The position numbers and the translations under genes are program-made. A stretch of 64,000 bases of DNA, taken from contig AP026798.1 in NCBI GenBank assembly GCA_033127725.1, positions 1,612,001 to 1,676,000 of the forward strand, written 5' to 3'. The stretch's first letter is position 1; every line of letters begins with the position of its first letter. Positions 47,701 to 58,278 of this stretch are shown piece after piece. The notes beneath the pieces are model-generated. The model saw nothing but the letters and a program-made list of their open reading frames with translations, searched no databases and was not told the origin of the DNA. Source of the DNA: Bombiscardovia nodaiensis (lineage in GTDB: Bacteria > Actinomycetota > Actinomycetes > Actinomycetales > Bifidobacteriaceae).

Positions 47701-49526
47701 CGGGAGACCCGCACCGGCCGACTCTCCTGGTCGCCCGGCAATTCAGCCTCTAGCAGGGGGCTGGTCAGCAAGGTATTGAGCCGCTCCCGGACCCAAGTTG
47801 CCTCCTGAACTGCCGACTGCTCCTGCAAGCTCGCATTCACCCCCAGCTGCGCCTGAGCCAGGTCAAGCAGCGCAAATAAGCCCTGCACGGCCGGCTCCTC
47901 TTTCAGGGGCCGGGCGATTGACGAGTAGCGCACGGGTACGCCTTCGACGCGCAGTTTGTGACCGATGGCGCGCACGGTGGCGTTGTCGTGGGCAAGAATC
48001 GCCATGTTGTTCCAATCCCAGTGCCCTGAAAGGAACTCGTGCTTGACCTGCCAGACGATGTCATCTTCCTCTTCGTCTCGCGTATGGAAGAGCCGTGTGA
48101 GTACGCTCTGGTCAGACAAGAGAGCATGTTTGGGCTCCAGGGGCACAATGGGCATGGTCCCAGCCCAGTGCGGCATCTTGCCGGGCCGGTCGAAAAGGGC
48201 TTGGGAGTCTCCCTCCTCGTTCAAAATACTCAGGCTCACACGCGCCGCCAGCAAGTCCGCGTATGAAGCGGGCTCGTCAGGCTTACCAGGCTCTGGGCGC
48301 TCAGCGGCCCCAGTAGCATCCACCGGCTTCGCTGCCTGCTGCTGGGCTTCGGACTGGTCTCCGACCACCGCAGCGTCCTCTTGCTGGCTGTGCTCAGCTG
48401 CCGTCACGATTGGCCGGTAGGGTAGGCTCATGCAGACCGCACCCAGGCAACCCAAGTCCTGCGGCAAGAGCGGCGGCAGTGCGGGTGAGGTCCCCTGAAA
48501 GCTTGGCTCGGCTACCGGTCCACTCTGCCCTACTCGGGCCGCCAAAAATTCTGGGTACGAGCCGCGGAAAGCCTGCACTGACTCGTCGGAATTGCCCACC
48601 AACACCAGGCGCGTACCCTGCGCTTGGAGGGTCTGCAGCAAACTCATGCCAGCCATGGTCAAATCTTGCCAATCGTCCACCACAAGCAGGCGGGGCAGGT
48701 CAATCTTCGGCTGCTGAGCAAGGGCCTGGCGGGCGACCACCAGGAGCATGGAGGGATCCAGCCGGTTCTCGCCCGGGTAGGCAGCCCCAACCTCTTGCAG
48801 GTACTCACCCCAGAGGGCAAAAGCGAGCCGCCACTGGATACTGAGCCGGTCGCGGGCATCTAGATCCAAGTCCTGGGCTGCCAGGGCATCGAGCACCGGA
48901 TCCTGGTCCAGGGGGTCCAGCCCCAGCTCGGTCATGCGAGCCAGCATATCGCGCAACTGGGCAATGAAATCGTCGTCAATATGATCCGCCAAACCCTCAA
49001 GAGAGTCCTGCGGCTTCGTCACGATAGTCGACCAGCCAGTCTGCGCGGCAAAGTAACGCTCCAGAAGCCGGCAGGAGGGACAGTCGTCGCCCGCCTGCAC
49101 ATGACCTATATGACGGGCCATCACCGAGCGCAACAGGGCATCCTGCTCGGCCCCGTTAAGCAGACGAGGAGCACTCTGATCCTCTGCCCCAAGGAGTTGA
49201 GCCTGGCTCAGGAGCTGGAAGGCGAGTGCCTGCAGGGTGCCCACAGGCCGCGTTTGCCCAGACACACCCCGCCTAGCAATCACTTCCAAACTGAGCTGAT
49301 CGGCTGCGTGCCGCCCCGAAACCAGCAGGCGAGCACCGCTGTCACCAAAAGCCCTTAGGGCAAGCAGGAGAGCTTCGCGAGCGAAGGTGGTCTTGCCGGA
49401 GCGAGGCGGGCCAGCCAGGCACAGGACACTGCTGGCTCGCCCGTCTGCCGCACGCAAGTGGTCATGAATCAGCTCTTCCACCGCTTGCAAGGCTTGGGCT
49501 TGGTCTACTTCCTGCGCTCTGGTCAT
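44704..49526 (-). pseudogene. adnB: AdnB-like helicase-nuclease, one frameshift
   Basis: First gene of the adnB-adnA pair. The N-terminus has Walker A AGPPRSGKTTF (Lys45), then LLVVDDWQDLT (Walker B-like) and UvrD-like motifs (ALTRARQQLRLSAMW). Gln/Ser/Glu-rich linkers and a C-terminal RecB-type nuclease domain (RCPLEWVMDNQFSG, CRLVDYKTGRGG) follow. The frame closes at 45219. The nuclease helix SDLQLICYQLGLAFPLDK and the tail with a Cys-x9-Cys pair are in another frame to 44704. One extra base in the G4 run 45244-45247 (C on the coding strand) joins them into about 1607 residues. A complete four-Cys iron-sulphur staple is not evident. Start at ATG 49526. It is much longer than mycobacterial AdnB. 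Confidence 0.8.
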
Positions 49527-49800
49527 ACTTCCAGCCTAAAGTCCGGTCTGGTCTAAACAGTGCTCACCTGACGGTTGCCTGGTCACAGCTCGAACAGACA
49601 GCTAACCGTGGACGGTGCCCGGGAGTGCGCTCGCGGCACATTGCGCCGACGTACTGTCTCAGCCAGGTCAGCGAACCCGAAAAAAAGAGCTCATTGCACT
49701 CAGTTCATCAACCAATCTACGTATCTGCGAATCGACGAATTAACAACTTCGCCAATCAGCTCAGCGCATTCAGCTAAGTAGTTCAAGGCATCCCGCTGGC

Positions 49801-50568
49801 TCAGTCAGCGCGCAAGGCCTGGCGAATTGTGTCAATATCCTCCTGCTTGCCCCCGTGAGCGAGCAGGTACTCGCCAACTGAACCATACTCATCATGTACT
49901 TTGTCAAGTATTTCTTCAATGAGTTCGGGCGGAGTGATAACCATCATAGGCTTGATAGATTCAGGTATTTCGACACCCGCTTGCTGGATTTTGTCAATCA
50001 TTTCCTGCTGCCAAACCCCGCTCAAATTAGCTTGCGAAGCTGCATAATCTGCCACAATTTGCTCGCGCCGAGCCCCTGCCAAAGTCAGGATAAAGGCTAC
50101 GGACGTACCGGTTCTATCCTTACCTGCAGAGCAGTGAATAAGGGTCCCCTTGCCAGCAGCCGCTGCCTGTGCCGTTCGATGCACAATGTCAACATAGTCC
50201 TCACCATTGTTCACTATCAGAGACAGGTAGGTCTGGTGGAGAAGAGTCGCCGCATCCTTGCCCTGACTGACCCGCGAATGAATATCGCCCTCATCCTCCG
50301 GCATAGCGCCATCAAGCATAGGAATATGCACCCGCTCAATGCCCTTCAAGTCCGGATCAGGCAGCATAGCAGCCTCCTGGTCCGCCCGCAAATCCAGCAC
50401 CAGCTTAACTGGTGAGCGCTCAAGCTCCTCCCGCCCCCGCTCGCTCAAGCCCGCCAAGGCCTCTGACCGGTAGAGCAAGCCTGGAGCGATATGCCCACTA
50501 TCAGTCTCCATCCCGCCCAAGTCGCGGAAGTTGTAGAGCCCATCTATATAGGTAACTTTTTCCACCAT
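49801..50568 (-). CDS. Tyrosine-protein phosphatase (Tyr/lipid phosphatase family)
   Basis: A 255-residue protein with the N-terminal NFRDLGGMETDSGH segment and the active-site loop HCSAGKDRTGTS (Cys nucleophile, Arg), the C-x5-R signature of the bacterial Y_phosphatase3 group. The YRSEALAGLSERG and VLDLRAD segments precede it as expected. Members dephosphorylate phosphotyrosine or phosphoinositides; here the substrate is unknown. It is divergent from the serine/threonine kinase gene, with about 220 bases between the starts. A regulatory link is possible but not shown. Confidence 0.88.
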   Translation of the reverse strand: MVEKVTYIDGLYNFRDLGGMETDSGHIAPGLLYRSEALAGLSERGREELERSPVKLVLDLRADQEAAMLPDPDLKGIERVHIPMLDGAMPEDEGDIHSRVSQGKDAATLLHQTYLSLIVNNGEDYVDIVHRTAQAAAAGKGTLIHCSAGKDRTGTSVAFILTLAGARREQIVADYAASQANLSGVWQQEMIDKIQQAGVEIPESIKPMMVITPPELIEEILDKVHDEYGSVGEYLLAHGGKQEDIDTIRQALRAD

Positions 50569-50789
50569 ATCCCCTTACCTTCACCTGTCCGTTTACTGGC
50601 GAGGCCCGCGCTCCGACAGCCCGAGCCACCAACTTGTCTGCACATCTCAATAATGGAGCTACTCTACACCTTTTTCGCCCGGGCAGCGCTCGGCCCTTAA
50701 GGCAGTAAGCCTGCCGTCTACTCCCCCCTCTCGCATAGAATGCGACTATCGGCAAATTCCCGGTTATTGAGTGGCAGGAGGTGAAAGAT

Positions 50790-52592
50790 TTGGCAGCAGC
50801 AGCTCCCGCCAAAGGCTCCGTCGCCCCCGCCCCGCAGATTCGCGGCCTGCGTTACATCCGCCCCCTGGGCTCGGGCGGCACCTGCTGGGTCTACCTCTAC
50901 CAGCAAGCACAACCCCAGCGGCCAGTAGCCGTAAAGGTCTCCAAGCGCCGAGCCAACCGGCACTCACACGAGCTGTTTTTGAAGGAAGCCACCTTCATGG
51001 CCCGCTTGTCTGAGCACCCCTATATTTTGAGCATTTACGCCGCTGGGGTCAGCGCCGACGGCCACGACTACATTGTGATGGAATACGCGCCGGGCGGAAA
51101 TTTTAAGCGCATTATGAAGACTTCGCAGCTGGGTCAGGAGCAGGCTCTGGACCTGGGCGTGCGCATAGCCTCTGCTCTTTACACCGCGCACCAGCAGGGT
51201 ATTATTCACCGGGATGTCAAGCCCGGCAATGTGCTGGTCACTGCCGACCACCTGCCTGTGCTCGCAGACTTCGGCATCTCCGCCTCCACTTATCAGGCCG
51301 CAAAAGCAAAGGGATTGTCCATTCCCTGGGCCGCGCCGGAGGTCATCGCCCACAAGTCGGGCGGCTCGGAAGCCAGCGACATCTACTCCCTGGGAGCAAC
51401 GCTGTTTGGCCTGCTGGCTGGCAAATCGCCCTACGAGTACGCCTTCCGAGTGCACAGCGAAGAGGAGCTGGCGCAGGCGATTATGGAGCGTGAGGCCCCT
51501 CATTTTCTCCGTCAGGAGGCCGCTGAGGACTTTGAGCGAGTGCTGCGCAAGGCCATGGCTCACGACCGCGAGGAACGCTATTTTTCCGCCCTCGACTTCG
51601 CCCGAGACATGCAGGTTCTGCAAAACCGCCTCTACCAGCAGATGACGCCCCTGATTGCCCAAGATGCCGACCTCTACCCCACGAGCGAGGAACTTGGCAT
51701 CGAAGGCCGGCTGATACTAACCGAGCCAGGAGCAGGCCTGAGCCAGACCGGCAAGGAGCTCAACAAGCATCGGTCCAAGCTTTTGGCGAGCGCAAGAGGC
51801 AACTCCAGACCGGCGCAGGCCCAAGCCTCACCGACTCGGCAGGAAGAGACACAGGCATCCACTTCGGATGCAGGCAACCGCTTGCAGCGGGTGAAGAACG
51901 CTCCCCAGCATCAGCATGATCAAGCCGCGGGGCAGGCTCAGCAGGGTACCCAGCCTCCAGCGCACTCCCCCTATCCAGCCAACCAAGCCCTGCCGGACGA
52001 GCTGAACGATGCAACCAGACCTGCTTTTACGCCTGGGCAGCAGGCATCCGACTTGCCTGACGTGACGCGGCAGTCGGTGGTCAGCAGGGCGCAGGTGCTA
52101 GCTCATCGAAAGTTAAACCTGGCCCGTCGAGTGGGTCTGTCGGCCTTATCCTGCCTCCTAGCCGCGGTCCTGGCTACGGGCTTGGGCGTCGCCACCCATC
52201 ACGAGGCTGGGGAATCTGTACAGACGACCACTAGCAGTCAGACCCTCCACGCAACTGCATCAGATGCTGCGGGTGCAACGGACCAAGCGCCTGCCGCTAG
52301 CACGGCCGTTCCTCCTGTCAGCAATGGCCGCGGCCACCGGCAGGACGGGCACATTCAATTCACTTGGTCCAATCCCGATCCTCAGCCCGGTGACAGCTAT
52401 CTCTGGGAGCAAATCCCCGCAGACCAGGCGGCAGATCAGACGAGCAACTGGCAGGGCGCGCACGAAAGTTCTCAAGCTAGCGTGAGCATCGCTGCCGAGA
52501 GCGACCAATTGCCGTGCATTCGGGTGGCCCTCCAACGCGCCAACCACCAGCTCTCCACGCACTCAACTACCATCTGCGCCCCCAAGGCGTAA
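50790..52592 (+). CDS. Serine/threonine protein kinase (Pkb2-like)
   Basis: A membrane-anchored Hanks-type kinase of 600 residues. Kinase domain about 20-285: GSGGTCWVYLY (P-loop), AVKVSK (Lys49), IIHRDVKPGNVLV (catalytic Asp142), LADFGIS (Asp160) and WAAPEV. A Gln/Ala/Ser-rich linker precedes one membrane helix (about 440-460) and an extracellular domain of about 140 residues with two Cys and no PASTA repeats. TTG 50790 is chosen because a near-perfect AGGAGGTGA lies just before it; GTG 50781 is part of that site. It heads the kinase-Fn3-MoxR-DUF58-transglutaminase cluster (the PFNA cluster of bifidobacteria, as I recall it) and probably phosphorylates cluster members. Confidence 0.92.
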   Translation: MAAAAPAKGSVAPAPQIRGLRYIRPLGSGGTCWVYLYQQAQPQRPVAVKVSKRRANRHSHELFLKEATFMARLSEHPYILSIYAAGVSADGHDYIVMEYAPGGNFKRIMKTSQLGQEQALDLGVRIASALYTAHQQGIIHRDVKPGNVLVTADHLPVLADFGISASTYQAAKAKGLSIPWAAPEVIAHKSGGSEASDIYSLGATLFGLLAGKSPYEYAFRVHSEEELAQAIMEREAPHFLRQEAAEDFERVLRKAMAHDREERYFSALDFARDMQVLQNRLYQQMTPLIAQDADLYPTSEELGIEGRLILTEPGAGLSQTGKELNKHRSKLLASARGNSRPAQAQASPTRQEETQASTSDAGNRLQRVKNAPQHQHDQAAGQAQQGTQPPAHSPYPANQALPDELNDATRPAFTPGQQASDLPDVTRQSVVSRAQVLAHRKLNLARRVGLSALSCLLAAVLATGLGVATHHEAGESVQTTTSSQTLHATASDAAGATDQAPAASTAVPPVSNGRGHRQDGHIQFTWSNPDPQPGDSYLWEQIPADQAADQTSNWQGAHESSQASVSIAAESDQLPCIRVALQRANHQLSTHSTTICAPKA

Positions 52593-52773
52593 CTCTCCCG
52601 TTTCTGATCTGAGCGCTCGGAACAAATAGCTCAATCTCGTCTCTATTCCTCTTCATTCCTGTCGCTACTGTTGGACCACCTATCGCCTGCTAACGTGTCC
52701 ACATATTGGACTATTTCATCTCATTATATGAATCTCATCTTCTATTTCTTTGCGATTGCAGGCCTGGCTGACA

Positions 52774-52806
52774 TTCGACCACATAGGCACGTTCGACCAC
52801 ATAGGC
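52774..52806. repeat. Two 15-bp direct repeats upstream of the Fn3 gene
   Basis: TTCGACCACATAGGC occurs at 52774-52788 and 52792-52806, an 18-base period, about 85 bases before ATG 52891 in the 298-base gap after the kinase gene. They could be a protein-binding site; nothing else is recognised in the gap. Confidence 0.4.
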
Positions 52807-52890
52807 CCTTCTAGCTCGCGCGCTCCCGGTCGTCGCCCCTATTCTTGCTCCTACCAGTAGCGGGTTAGTCAGAAGAAGTGAGGAGCGAAC

Positions 52891-55800
52891 ATGTGGGCCA
52901 GCATTCACCAGCGGTTACGGCGGTCAAGCGCATCCATATTCGCAGGGCCTTCAGCTCGCAGTATTCAACTAGTTCTCGCCTTTATACTTGCCCTGTCTCT
53001 TGCCCTGGGGGCCGTTTTGGTCAATGGGCAGGGCCAACAAGCCCCACTTCTGGACGACGGGAGCGTATGGGTCAGTAACACAGCCCAGGGGAAGTTGGCT
53101 CGTTTCAACCCGCGCATTGGCGAAGCGGATGCTGTTGTACCAGTTCGCTCAAGCCATTTTGACCTGGCGCAGAACGCCAACACTACCCTGCTGAAGACCG
53201 ATCAGACCCTCACCACCCTGGACCCGCTGACGCTTTCACCGCAGTCACCCGTCCCCACTCCGGCTGACCTCTACCCCCTACTCGCCGCGGGCACGCTCGC
53301 CCTGTTCAACGCGCGCACTGGGCAAGTCTGGGTCAGCAAGGCCGGCCATTCCCTACCCAATCCCGCCAAGCTCCCGCCTACCGTGAATATTGGACCTGGC
53401 GCTAGCCTTACTCTCGATGCCGATGGCCGAGTCTACGCATATCAACCTCACGGCGACCTGCTGTTCACCATGGCGGGCCCAAACGCACCCATCCGTCAAA
53501 CCCACTTTTGCCAAACACCCAACGTGTCCGGCCAGCAGTTGTCGGTTATCCACGGGCGTCCGCTCGTACTCAGCGGGCACACCCTCTACTGGGATAAGGG
53601 CCATATTTCCCTGCCCTTGCACGGGTCAGCCCAGCTGCAAGCCTCACCGGTTGACAGCGTCCAGCAGGGCTCCTGGGCAGGTGTGGCAGACGAGCAGGGC
53701 ATCTTTTTCGTACATCTTAACCACCCCCAGCAGGAGCCGACCTTCCTTCCAACCGGCAGCAGCGGCCCGCCAGCTCAACCGTTCTCTTCAGGCGGTTGCA
53801 TATGGTCAGCTTGGGCTTCGCAGGAACGCAACTTTGCCCGCCTGTGCGGTGTAAACGGCCAGCAGCCCCCTGCCAACCCCGTCTCTACGGGGAGAAATCA
53901 GTCCAGCTCAGGGTCAACCTTAGATCAGCGTGTGCAGAGCTTAGCAGACGTGAATTTAGGCTCATCTCTGCGTTTTCGCAGCAACAAGCGGCAGGTGGTC
54001 TTGAACGACATCAGCGCCGGACTCGTCTGGGATCCTCAGCAAGGCAAGCAGGCCGCTAGCATTGACTGGCAGCACAGCACGCTCTCACCAGCAACTCATC
54101 GGACTCAATCTCAAGCATCCGACACTGGTGAAGGCTGGAGCCAGACCTGTGCCGCGCATTCAGGCCACATTCGGGCCCTGGACGACAGTTTTCGTATACG
54201 CTCTGGCTCGCGTGCTATTCTCGACCCCCTCCGCAACGACCAGCAGAGCGGATGCGCCCTCGCCTCCATAAGCCAGACAAGCACTCAAGCGTCAGTACAG
54301 CTCACGCCGATTGAGCACGGCCGGCTCTTGCAAGTTGATGCGAGCGCTGCCCAGCCCGGACATGTGCAGGCCACCTACACGATTGATGATGGTCAAGGCC
54401 AGTCCTCTACGGCTTCGCTGTCCTTAGAACTGATCGACAGCAAGACGAACGAGCCTCCGGTCTTTCTTGATCCGCCTTCCGACTATGCGCTTGAGCAAGG
54501 CGGACAAACTACCCTAAACGCCATCGAAGCCTTTGTAGACCCCCAGTCTGACCCGCTGATGCTGGTTGATGCCCAGGTTCAGGCCAGCGACCAGCTGGCA
54601 GTACGACTGCGCGAAGACGGCAAGCTCACCATCACCGCTTCTGAGCAGGCCAGTGGGCGCATCCCTATTGACATCACAGCGAGCAATGGGCAGGAGCAGA
54701 CCACGGGCCGCATCTACTGTGTGCTGAGCCCAGCTGGCAGCCTGCCTGCGCAGGTAGACCCTCTCATCCGCCGAATTCCCTCGGGTCACCGACTCAATCT
54801 CTCCCTTGAAAGCAGTATCCACGCTAGCGCTCGTCAGGAGCCGACCCTGGACCACATCCAGGAGCTGCCGGGCTTAGAAACACAAGTGGTCAGCAACCCT
54901 CTAGGACTGTTAGTCAAGGCCAGCAAGCCTGGCAATTATTATGTGACCTATCAGGTCCACCAAGGTAGCCATAGTTCCCAGGGCTTAGTGCGTATTGAGG
55001 CCACGAATCCCGACCGCCAAAAAGGTGCCCTCCCCCTCACCGCCGACGACACAGCCCTGCTCAATGCCTCAAATCAAGCCACGATTGACCCCTTGAGTAA
55101 TGACAATGACCCGCAGGGCAATCCCCTGACCGTGACCTCCGTATCGAGCCCAAGCTCCAGCCAAGTGCGAGCTATCGTGGTAGACCACCGCCTCATCCAT
55201 GTCAGCCTGGCAGAACCTCTCCGCCAGCCGCTTATGCTTGCCTACACAGCCAGTAACCAATATGGTTCCAGCAGCGGTCAAATACACGTATTACCTCACC
55301 CCGCTCATCTGGCACCACCGCCACTCAATCCCCCAGATATTCACGCCCAAGCACGCCCAGGATCGACCATCACCATACCGGTCATCAGCACTGTTGCTAG
55401 TGAGCGGGGAGACCTGACGCAGCTGTCTGCGCATCTGGAAGCAGAAGCCGCCAGCCTGCCCGCCACTGCTTTCGTCAACGGTCAAAGCATCCGCTATCAG
55501 GCCGGGCAGGAGACCGGCAGCAGCAGATTGACCTACACGCTCACCGACGCATACGGCCAAAGCGCGCAAGGTAAGGTAAGTGTTACCGTCTCGGCCGACC
55601 AACCTGAGCAAACGCCCGTACACCTGCCCGACATCCGAACCCAAGCCACGGCAGGCTCCACTCTCACTATTGCCGTCAACCTGGAGGAAAGTAACCTCAA
55701 CAGCGGTAATCTCAACTTCCTTGGCCTGGGCTCTCGAGCCCCACAATTAGGGCGTATTACCAGCGTTGGCGCTCAGTCCTTGCGCTATGAAGCCTATCCC

Positions 55801-58278
55801 GATGCTCGAGGTGTCGACAGTTTTACCTACGCTGCCCTCGATCAGCAGGGCCGCTACTGCGAGGGAACCATAGCAGTGGGAATCGCCCCAGGAGAACGAA
55901 GCGTTCAGGTATTAGCTCGTGACGATCAGGTGGACGTCAGGCCCGGCACGTCTGTGGCAGTGGCCGTGACTAACAACGACTTGAGCGAGGACGGGCAAGA
56001 GCTCCAGCTGGACCCGAAACTTGTCTTGTCTGGTCTGACTCAAGCCCATGTGCAAGGCAACCGCATTGTGTTGACCAGTCCCGACCAGACCGGCAGTTCC
56101 TACATCGTCTACCGGGTCAGTAACCCTTCTGGAGGCAGCGACCAGGCTACCTTACGGGTCGTTACCAGTCCTCAAGCCCCTATTCAAGCGCCTCTTGCTC
56201 GAGACTTCCATCTCTCGTTCGCAGCTACCCAGGGTCGCAGGACAGTTAGCGTGGATCTCACCCAGCAGGTCAGTAATCCTTCTGGACCAGAGGACGACCT
56301 TCAGGTGAGTTTACCTGCTTCGTCCGGCGCAAATCCAGCTCAGCCAGCTCCAGCAACTTCCAAGCAGCTCACCGTTCATTTGAGCGAGCACCCTCGTGTT
56401 GTGACTTACACACTCACCAATACCCGCTATCAGCTGGCCTCCAGCGCCTTCCTCTACCTACCAGCTTACGGTGCCAGTCAGCCCGAACTCAAGAACAGAC
56501 CGGCACCGGTTACGGTGCGCCCAGGTCAGACGCTCGTCATGAACGTGTCTGACCTCGTGCAAGTGTCGGCAGGTAAACAGGCTGTTTTAAGCTCCCCAGA
56601 GTCAATCCAAACCACTCACGCAGACGGCTCGCAGCCCTATCGCTCTGCCCAGCAGTTCGCTTTCACTCCGGCGCGCGGCTACCTTGGTCCAGCTTCTATC
56701 ACGCTGACGGTTCAAGACAACCCAGGCCAGGTGACTTGGGAGCATCGTTCAGTGCTCACGATTCCCATTACGGTCACTGACGGAAGTCCTGCCCCTCCGC
56801 GCTTCTCCTCCCCTACTGTTGAGCTAGAGCTCTCCGCAGGATCCCGCCAACTCTCCCTGAGGGCGTTTACCCATCCCACTTCCAGCCAGCAGGCCGAGAG
56901 CTTGTCATATTCAACGCCGGGATTGAAAGCACCGATTGCAGTTAACTTGAGTAAAGACGGGAAGCTGAGTCTCAAGGCCCTTCAATCCGCGCAAGAAGGC
57001 AAGAGTTATACCCTGCCCGTCACCGTCCACTGCCGGGGCGGCCAGTTTGAAGCACACGTACTGATTCGCATAGTAGCCAGCAGTAAGCCTCTGGCGCGCA
57101 TACCAGAGCGGCATATTAGCCTAGCCGCAGGTCACACGCAGAGCCTTGACCTGCTTACCGATGCTTTTAATCCTTTCCCCAAGCAGCCGCTAGTCGCTGT
57201 TTCAACTCGTACCGACTCGCCGTTCATTACGGCTCACATCGGCGCAGACGGCCGAGTATCACTGGCAGCCCAAGACCATGTGACTGCTGCTCACGCTCAG
57301 GTTTTCGTGACTGTCGCAGATGCCACCAAGGCCGCCAGCAGGCAGGTCGAGGCACAGATATTAGTTGACTTTATCAATCGTCCTTCGCCTCCACAGTTCA
57401 TCACTTCTGCTCTCGAGGTTGGCGACGGCCAGGTGACGCTCAGCTGGCAACCCGCAGCACCAATGGGTTCTCCCATCACCGCCTACGAACTGGCCTACAC
57501 CGGCAGACAAGGGCAGCGCTCCCAATCCTGCGGCACAACCACTCGCTGCACAATTCGCGACTTGGAGAACGGCACAACGTACAGTTTCGCCGTCCGCGCC
57601 CATAACGCCATCGGCTGGTCAGACTTTTCGTCCCCGCTGGCCACCAGCCCAGACACTCAGCCCGGCAGACCGAGCAACGTACACATCGATGGCAGCCAGC
57701 AGGAGCTCTTAGAGGTCAGCTGGCAACCCGCCCCTACTGCTGGCAGTCGAGTCTCCGGCTATCGCCTGCAAGCGCAGGGACCAGGCTGCGGACGCAGTCG
57801 AGGCCGCACACCACAGTCAACCAGTGCCATCTTCGACGTGCCACACGCCCAAGCCGGCCTGCCATGCACAGTCAGTGTCACTGCTGTCAATCGGGCCGGA
57901 GAGGGCGAGACCAGCAGCATTACAGGCTCCACCTGGTCGCTGCCAGACGAGCCGAGCTTTTCTTTCGCCCGTCAGCTAGACCCCCAGCACAACCCCAGCT
58001 TGGTGAGCATCAGCCTGAAAGCAGGCCCCACCCACGGTAGGGCTTGCTCAGCTATCGATTTGACCATAGCAGGGGTCAGCCCAAGCCGTTTCGCGCTCTC
58101 CCTGCCCTGCCAGGAAGCCAGCGACAGCATAACCCGCACTATTACTATCCCATCTGACCTAGTGGGCAGGACCATCACCCTAGAAGCTGCCGCACGCGCT
58201 CAAGACCAGCCGTCGTCAACGGCCCCTCCCAAAGCCCGCATGATTGTTACCTTAGAAGGCAGGAGCACCCATGAGTAA
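52891..58278 (+). CDS. fn3: Giant surface protein with Ig-like repeats and two fibronectin type III domains
   Basis: A 1795-residue exported protein. A basic N-terminus and one hydrophobic helix (about 24-45) act as signal anchor. Residues about 60-330 look like a beta-propeller-like region (DDGSVWVSNTAQGKLARFNP). About 400-1490 is a tandem of cadherin/Ig-like modules with recurring ADDTALLNASNQATIDPLSND-type beginnings and LTYTL/VTYTLTN ends. Two Fn3 domains follow (about 1500-1585 and 1590-1683), then a last beta domain. It is probably an extracellular adhesin or cell-wall spacer of the cluster. AGGAG precedes ATG 52891. The end overlaps the MoxR start by eight bases, so translation is coupled. 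Confidence 0.9.
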   Translation: MWASIHQRLRRSSASIFAGPSARSIQLVLAFILALSLALGAVLVNGQGQQAPLLDDGSVWVSNTAQGKLARFNPRIGEADAVVPVRSSHFDLAQNANTTLLKTDQTLTTLDPLTLSPQSPVPTPADLYPLLAAGTLALFNARTGQVWVSKAGHSLPNPAKLPPTVNIGPGASLTLDADGRVYAYQPHGDLLFTMAGPNAPIRQTHFCQTPNVSGQQLSVIHGRPLVLSGHTLYWDKGHISLPLHGSAQLQASPVDSVQQGSWAGVADEQGIFFVHLNHPQQEPTFLPTGSSGPPAQPFSSGGCIWSAWASQERNFARLCGVNGQQPPANPVSTGRNQSSSGSTLDQRVQSLADVNLGSSLRFRSNKRQVVLNDISAGLVWDPQQGKQAASIDWQHSTLSPATHRTQSQASDTGEGWSQTCAAHSGHIRALDDSFRIRSGSRAILDPLRNDQQSGCALASISQTSTQASVQLTPIEHGRLLQVDASAAQPGHVQATYTIDDGQGQSSTASLSLELIDSKTNEPPVFLDPPSDYALEQGGQTTLNAIEAFVDPQSDPLMLVDAQVQASDQLAVRLREDGKLTITASEQASGRIPIDITASNGQEQTTGRIYCVLSPAGSLPAQVDPLIRRIPSGHRLNLSLESSIHASARQEPTLDHIQELPGLETQVVSNPLGLLVKASKPGNYYVTYQVHQGSHSSQGLVRIEATNPDRQKGALPLTADDTALLNASNQATIDPLSNDNDPQGNPLTVTSVSSPSSSQVRAIVVDHRLIHVSLAEPLRQPLMLAYTASNQYGSSSGQIHVLPHPAHLAPPPLNPPDIHAQARPGSTITIPVISTVASERGDLTQLSAHLEAEAASLPATAFVNGQSIRYQAGQETGSSRLTYTLTDAYGQSAQGKVSVTVSADQPEQTPVHLPDIRTQATAGSTLTIAVNLEESNLNSGNLNFLGLGSRAPQLGRITSVGAQSLRYEAYPDARGVDSFTYAALDQQGRYCEGTIAVGIAPGERSVQVLARDDQVDVRPGTSVAVAVTNNDLSEDGQELQLDPKLVLSGLTQAHVQGNRIVLTSPDQTGSSYIVYRVSNPSGGSDQATLRVVTSPQAPIQAPLARDFHLSFAATQGRRTVSVDLTQQVSNPSGPEDDLQVSLPASSGANPAQPAPATSKQLTVHLSEHPRVVTYTLTNTRYQLASSAFLYLPAYGASQPELKNRPAPVTVRPGQTLVMNVSDLVQVSAGKQAVLSSPESIQTTHADGSQPYRSAQQFAFTPARGYLGPASITLTVQDNPGQVTWEHRSVLTIPITVTDGSPAPPRFSSPTVELELSAGSRQLSLRAFTHPTSSQQAESLSYSTPGLKAPIAVNLSKDGKLSLKALQSAQEGKSYTLPVTVHCRGGQFEAHVLIRIVASSKPLARIPERHISLAAGHTQSLDLLTDAFNPFPKQPLVAVSTRTDSPFITAHIGADGRVSLAAQDHVTAAHAQVFVTVADATKAASRQVEAQILVDFINRPSPPQFITSALEVGDGQVTLSWQPAAPMGSPITAYELAYTGRQGQRSQSCGTTTRCTIRDLENGTTYSFAVRAHNAIGWSDFSSPLATSPDTQPGRPSNVHIDGSQQELLEVSWQPAPTAGSRVSGYRLQAQGPGCGRSRGRTPQSTSAIFDVPHAQAGLPCTVSVTAVNRAGEGETSSITGSTWSLPDEPSFSFARQLDPQHNPSLVSISLKAGPTHGRACSAIDLTIAGVSPSRFALSLPCQEASDSITRTITIPSDLVGRTITLEAAARAQDQPSSTAPPKARMIVTLEGRSTHE

